In this document: piece after piece, positions 62,097-64,000 of the stretch | Layout: every line of letters starts with the position of its first letter | Position numbering within the stretch: the stretch's first letter is position 1 | NCBI GenBank assembly: GCA_001028025.1 | Contig: LDAQ01000029.1 | Location: 1 to 64,000, forward strand | DNA: 64,000 nucleotides | Origin: Faecalicatena fissicatena | GTDB lineage: Bacteria > Bacillota > Clostridia > Lachnospirales > Lachnospiraceae | Reading direction: 5' to 3' | Notes under the pieces: generated by a model | What the model saw: only the letters and a program-made list of their open reading frames with translations | The model's database searches: none | Told to the model about the DNA's origin: nothing | Made by a program: the position numbers and the translations under genes

Positions 62097-63497
62097 ATGA
62101 AACAGTATGATGTAATAATTATTGGTGCAGGTCCATCCGGGATATTCTGTGCGTATGAGCTGAAACGTCAGAAGCCGGATCTGAGTGTATTGATGGTTGA
62201 GAAGGGCCGCTGTATTGAAGAGCGGCAGTGTCCGAAACGAAAGACAAAGGTGTGCGTAGGCTGCAAGCCCTGTTCAATTACAACCGGTTTTGCGGGAGCC
62301 GGTGCGTTTTCTGACGGTAAGCTGTCCCTGTCACCGGATGTAGGCGGAACGCTTCCGGCTATATTGGGGTATGACAAGGCTACGGAACTGATTCACGAAG
62401 CGGACAGCATCTACCTGCAGTTCGGAGCTGACGAGAAGGTGTATGGTATCGAAGACCAGCAGGCGATTACTGATATCCGTTCCAAGGCAATCCGTGCAAA
62501 TCTGAAACTGATAGAATGTCCGATCCGTCATCTGGGAACCGAAGAAGGGTATAAGATTTACACGCGCCTTCAGCACCATCTTCTGGATGCCGGTGTGGAG
62601 ATTATGTTTAAAACGATGGTGACGGACATTATCATTGAGGATGGCGTGGCAAAGGGGATCGTGACGGATAAAGACGAGACCTTTTATGCTCCGGAGATTG
62701 TATCGGGAGTAGGGCGCGAGGGTTCCGAGTGGTTCTCACATATCTGCAAGGGGCACGATATTGAGACGAAAAACGGAACCATAGATGTGGGTGTCCGTGT
62801 GGAAGTCCGCGATGAGATCATGAAAGAGCTTAATGAAAAGCTGTATGAGGCTAAACTGGTGTATTACACCCCTACTTTTGATGATAAGGTCAGAGTGTTC
62901 TGCACAAATCCATCCGGCGAGGTTGCAACGGAATATTATGAGCATGGTTTGGCTGTTGTGAACGGGCATGCATATAAATCAAAAGACATGAAGACGCATA
63001 ACACAAACTTTGCCCTTCTGGTATCAAAGAATTTTACGGAGCCTTTCAAATCACCGATTGAGTATGGAAAACATATTGCGCAGCTTGGTAATATGCTGTG
63101 CGGAGGCAGAATACTGCTCCAGAGATACGGCGATTTCCGCAGGGGCCGCAGGACGACGGAAGAGCGTCTGCTTAGAAATAATATCACACCAACTTTGAAA
63201 GATGCAGTGCCGGGAGATTTGTCTCTTGTATTTCCGCACCGGATTATGGTATCAATTGACGAAATGATCCAGGCTTTGGATAAAGTAACCCCGGGGATTG
63301 CCAGTGACGAGACCCTTTTGTACGGTGTAGAAGTTAAATTCTATTCCAATAAAGTCATTGTAAACAAGAAATTTGAGACTAACGTAACAGGCCTTCGGGC
63401 TATGGGGGACGGAGCATCCGTAACGAGAGGGCTCCAGCAGGCATCTGCCAATGGACTCTGCGTGGCAAGGGCAATTATTGAGAAAATGGAGAGTTAA
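62097..63497 (+). CDS. FAD-dependent oxidoreductase (uncharacterised dehydrogenase family)
   Basis: Flavoprotein of 466 residues related to uncharacterised FAD-dependent dehydrogenases. Seen: the FAD-binding start YDVIIIGAGPSGIFCAYEL near residues 4-22, a cysteine-rich segment CPKRKTKVCVGCKPC near 46-60 that could bind a metal or form disulphides, TTGFAGAGAFSDGKLSL near 62-78, and the C-terminal FAD contact GLRAMGDGASVTRGLQQASA near 434-453. The cofactor domains are intact; the substrate is unknown. Start ATG has CCGAGGGATAAG upstream, a moderate site. Its 5' leader is mostly the perfect hairpin at 61989-62063, which could limit translation. Confidence 0.85.
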   Translation: MKQYDVIIIGAGPSGIFCAYELKRQKPDLSVLMVEKGRCIEERQCPKRKTKVCVGCKPCSITTGFAGAGAFSDGKLSLSPDVGGTLPAILGYDKATELIHEADSIYLQFGADEKVYGIEDQQAITDIRSKAIRANLKLIECPIRHLGTEEGYKIYTRLQHHLLDAGVEIMFKTMVTDIIIEDGVAKGIVTDKDETFYAPEIVSGVGREGSEWFSHICKGHDIETKNGTIDVGVRVEVRDEIMKELNEKLYEAKLVYYTPTFDDKVRVFCTNPSGEVATEYYEHGLAVVNGHAYKSKDMKTHNTNFALLVSKNFTEPFKSPIEYGKHIAQLGNMLCGGRILLQRYGDFRRGRRTTEERLLRNNITPTLKDAVPGDLSLVFPHRIMVSIDEMIQALDKVTPGIASDETLLYGVEVKFYSNKVIVNKKFETNVTGLRAMGDGASVTRGLQQASANGLCVARAIIEKMES

Positions 63498-63656
63498 CAG
63501 TACGCGGCCGGAAGCAGGCCTGGGGGAGAACTGGCAGTACGGCGATTGTAAAAAATAGTTGTATCCTGAAGAAGATGAGAATATAATGGTAATAAATGCT
63601 GCCATAAAAGGGAGCATTATTATAGTAACCAGACAAATTAATAAGAGGAAAAGTAT

Positions 63657-64000
63657 ATGGGCAAATATTTTGGGACAGACGGATTTCGAGGAGAAGCAAA
63701 TGTAGTATTAACGGTGGAGCATGCCTTTAAGGTGGGGCGTTACCTGGGCTGGTATTTTGGCCGTGAACACAAGGCCAGAATTGTAATCGGCAAGGACACA
63801 AGACGAAGCAGCTACATGTTTGAATACGCACTGGCATCAGGATTAACTGCATCGGGAGCGGATGCATACCTGCTCCATGTGACAACGACACCGAGTGTAT
63901 CTTATGTAGTGCGCACGGAAGATTTTGACTGCGGTCTTATGATTTCTGCCAGCCATAATCCGTTCTATGACAATGGAATTAAAGTCATTAACGGCCAGGG
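63657..64000 (+). CDS. glmM: Phosphoglucosamine mutase, N-terminal part (runs off the window)
   Basis: Interconverts glucosamine-6-phosphate and glucosamine-1-phosphate for peptidoglycan precursors. Only 114 codons are present because the sequence ends at 64000. Seen: KYFGTDGFRGEAN near residues 3-15, IGKDTRRSSYMFEYAL near 44-59, and the phosphoserine loop MISASHNPFYDNGIKV with Ser99. The TDGFRGEAN start and SASHNPF wording match GlmM better than general phosphomannomutases. ATG at 63657 follows AAGAGGAAAAG. It is 160 nt after the FAD gene; no promoter was identified. Confidence 0.9.
   Translation, partial: MGKYFGTDGFRGEANVVLTVEHAFKVGRYLGWYFGREHKARIVIGKDTRRSSYMFEYALASGLTASGADAYLLHVTTTPSVSYVVRTEDFDCGLMISASHNPFYDNGIKVINGQ

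Overview
The window reads as a chromosomal segment of a low-to-mid GC Gram-positive anaerobe of the Clostridia, most likely a gut member of the Lachnospiraceae. Evidence seen: strong GGAGG ribosome sites, frequent TTG/GTG starts, a T-box riboswitch on proS, SpoVG, paired GlgC/GlgD, a long-form PRPP synthetase, DnaD/DnaI-type primosome genes and many sugar ABC, LacI, ROK and YesM/YesN systems. The genus is inference. I saw no rRNA, tRNA, CRISPR array, transposase or prophage gene. The last gene (glmM) runs off the right end.

Core region (1-19.6 kb). A minus-strand operon dnaD-dnaI-prs and murC face a plus-strand glgC-glgD glycogen pair, followed by spoVG, an RluA-type pseudouridine synthase (minus), a Na+/Ca2+ exchanger, an XpaC-TelA pair, a T-box-controlled proS, and the str operon rpsL-rpsG-fusA-tuf.

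Glycan locus (20.2-30.8 kb). A GH51 arabinofuranosidase, GH43 enzyme, lipoprotein-dependent ABC importer and GH29 fucosidase are followed by a YesM/YesN-type two-component system that probably senses the released sugar.

Hexulose-phosphate locus (31.9-45.0 kb). Two paralogous LacI regulators, their palindromic operators, an unusual RpiB-like isomerase, an Rpe/AlsE-like epimerase, a ribose-type ABC importer, a PfkB kinase, a VOC protein, HxlA (hexulose-6-phosphate synthase) and three different SIS-domain proteins of the HxlB type lie together. I read this as an import-and-isomerise pathway for an uncommon sugar that feeds fructose-6-phosphate and possibly ribulose-5-phosphate plus formaldehyde. 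It is the best candidate for an undescribed pathway here.

Polyol/ketose-1-phosphate locus (49.3-60.5 kb). A divergent ROK repressor with a perfect inverted-repeat operator faces two zinc dehydrogenases, a PfkB kinase, an aldehyde dehydrogenase, a class II aldolase and a sugar symporter, followed by RpiB, an MtnA-family isomerase and a DeoR regulator. The gene set suggests oxidation or isomerisation to a ketose phosphate, aldol cleavage to DHAP plus a small aldehyde, and aldehyde disposal.

Structure outside genes. Three 247-293 bp elements, each a long near-perfect hairpin capped by two smaller hairpins, sit just downstream of the last plus-strand gene of a run (34.4, 45.1 and 60.6 kb). Their arms differ in sequence between copies, yet each copy pairs with itself. 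A related non-hairpin flank recurs at 45.4 and 57.5 kb. A separate GGGGTCTGACCCC repeat family occurs at 8.2, 14.6 and 62.0 kb, the last inside a 28-bp perfect hairpin at a predicted transcription start.
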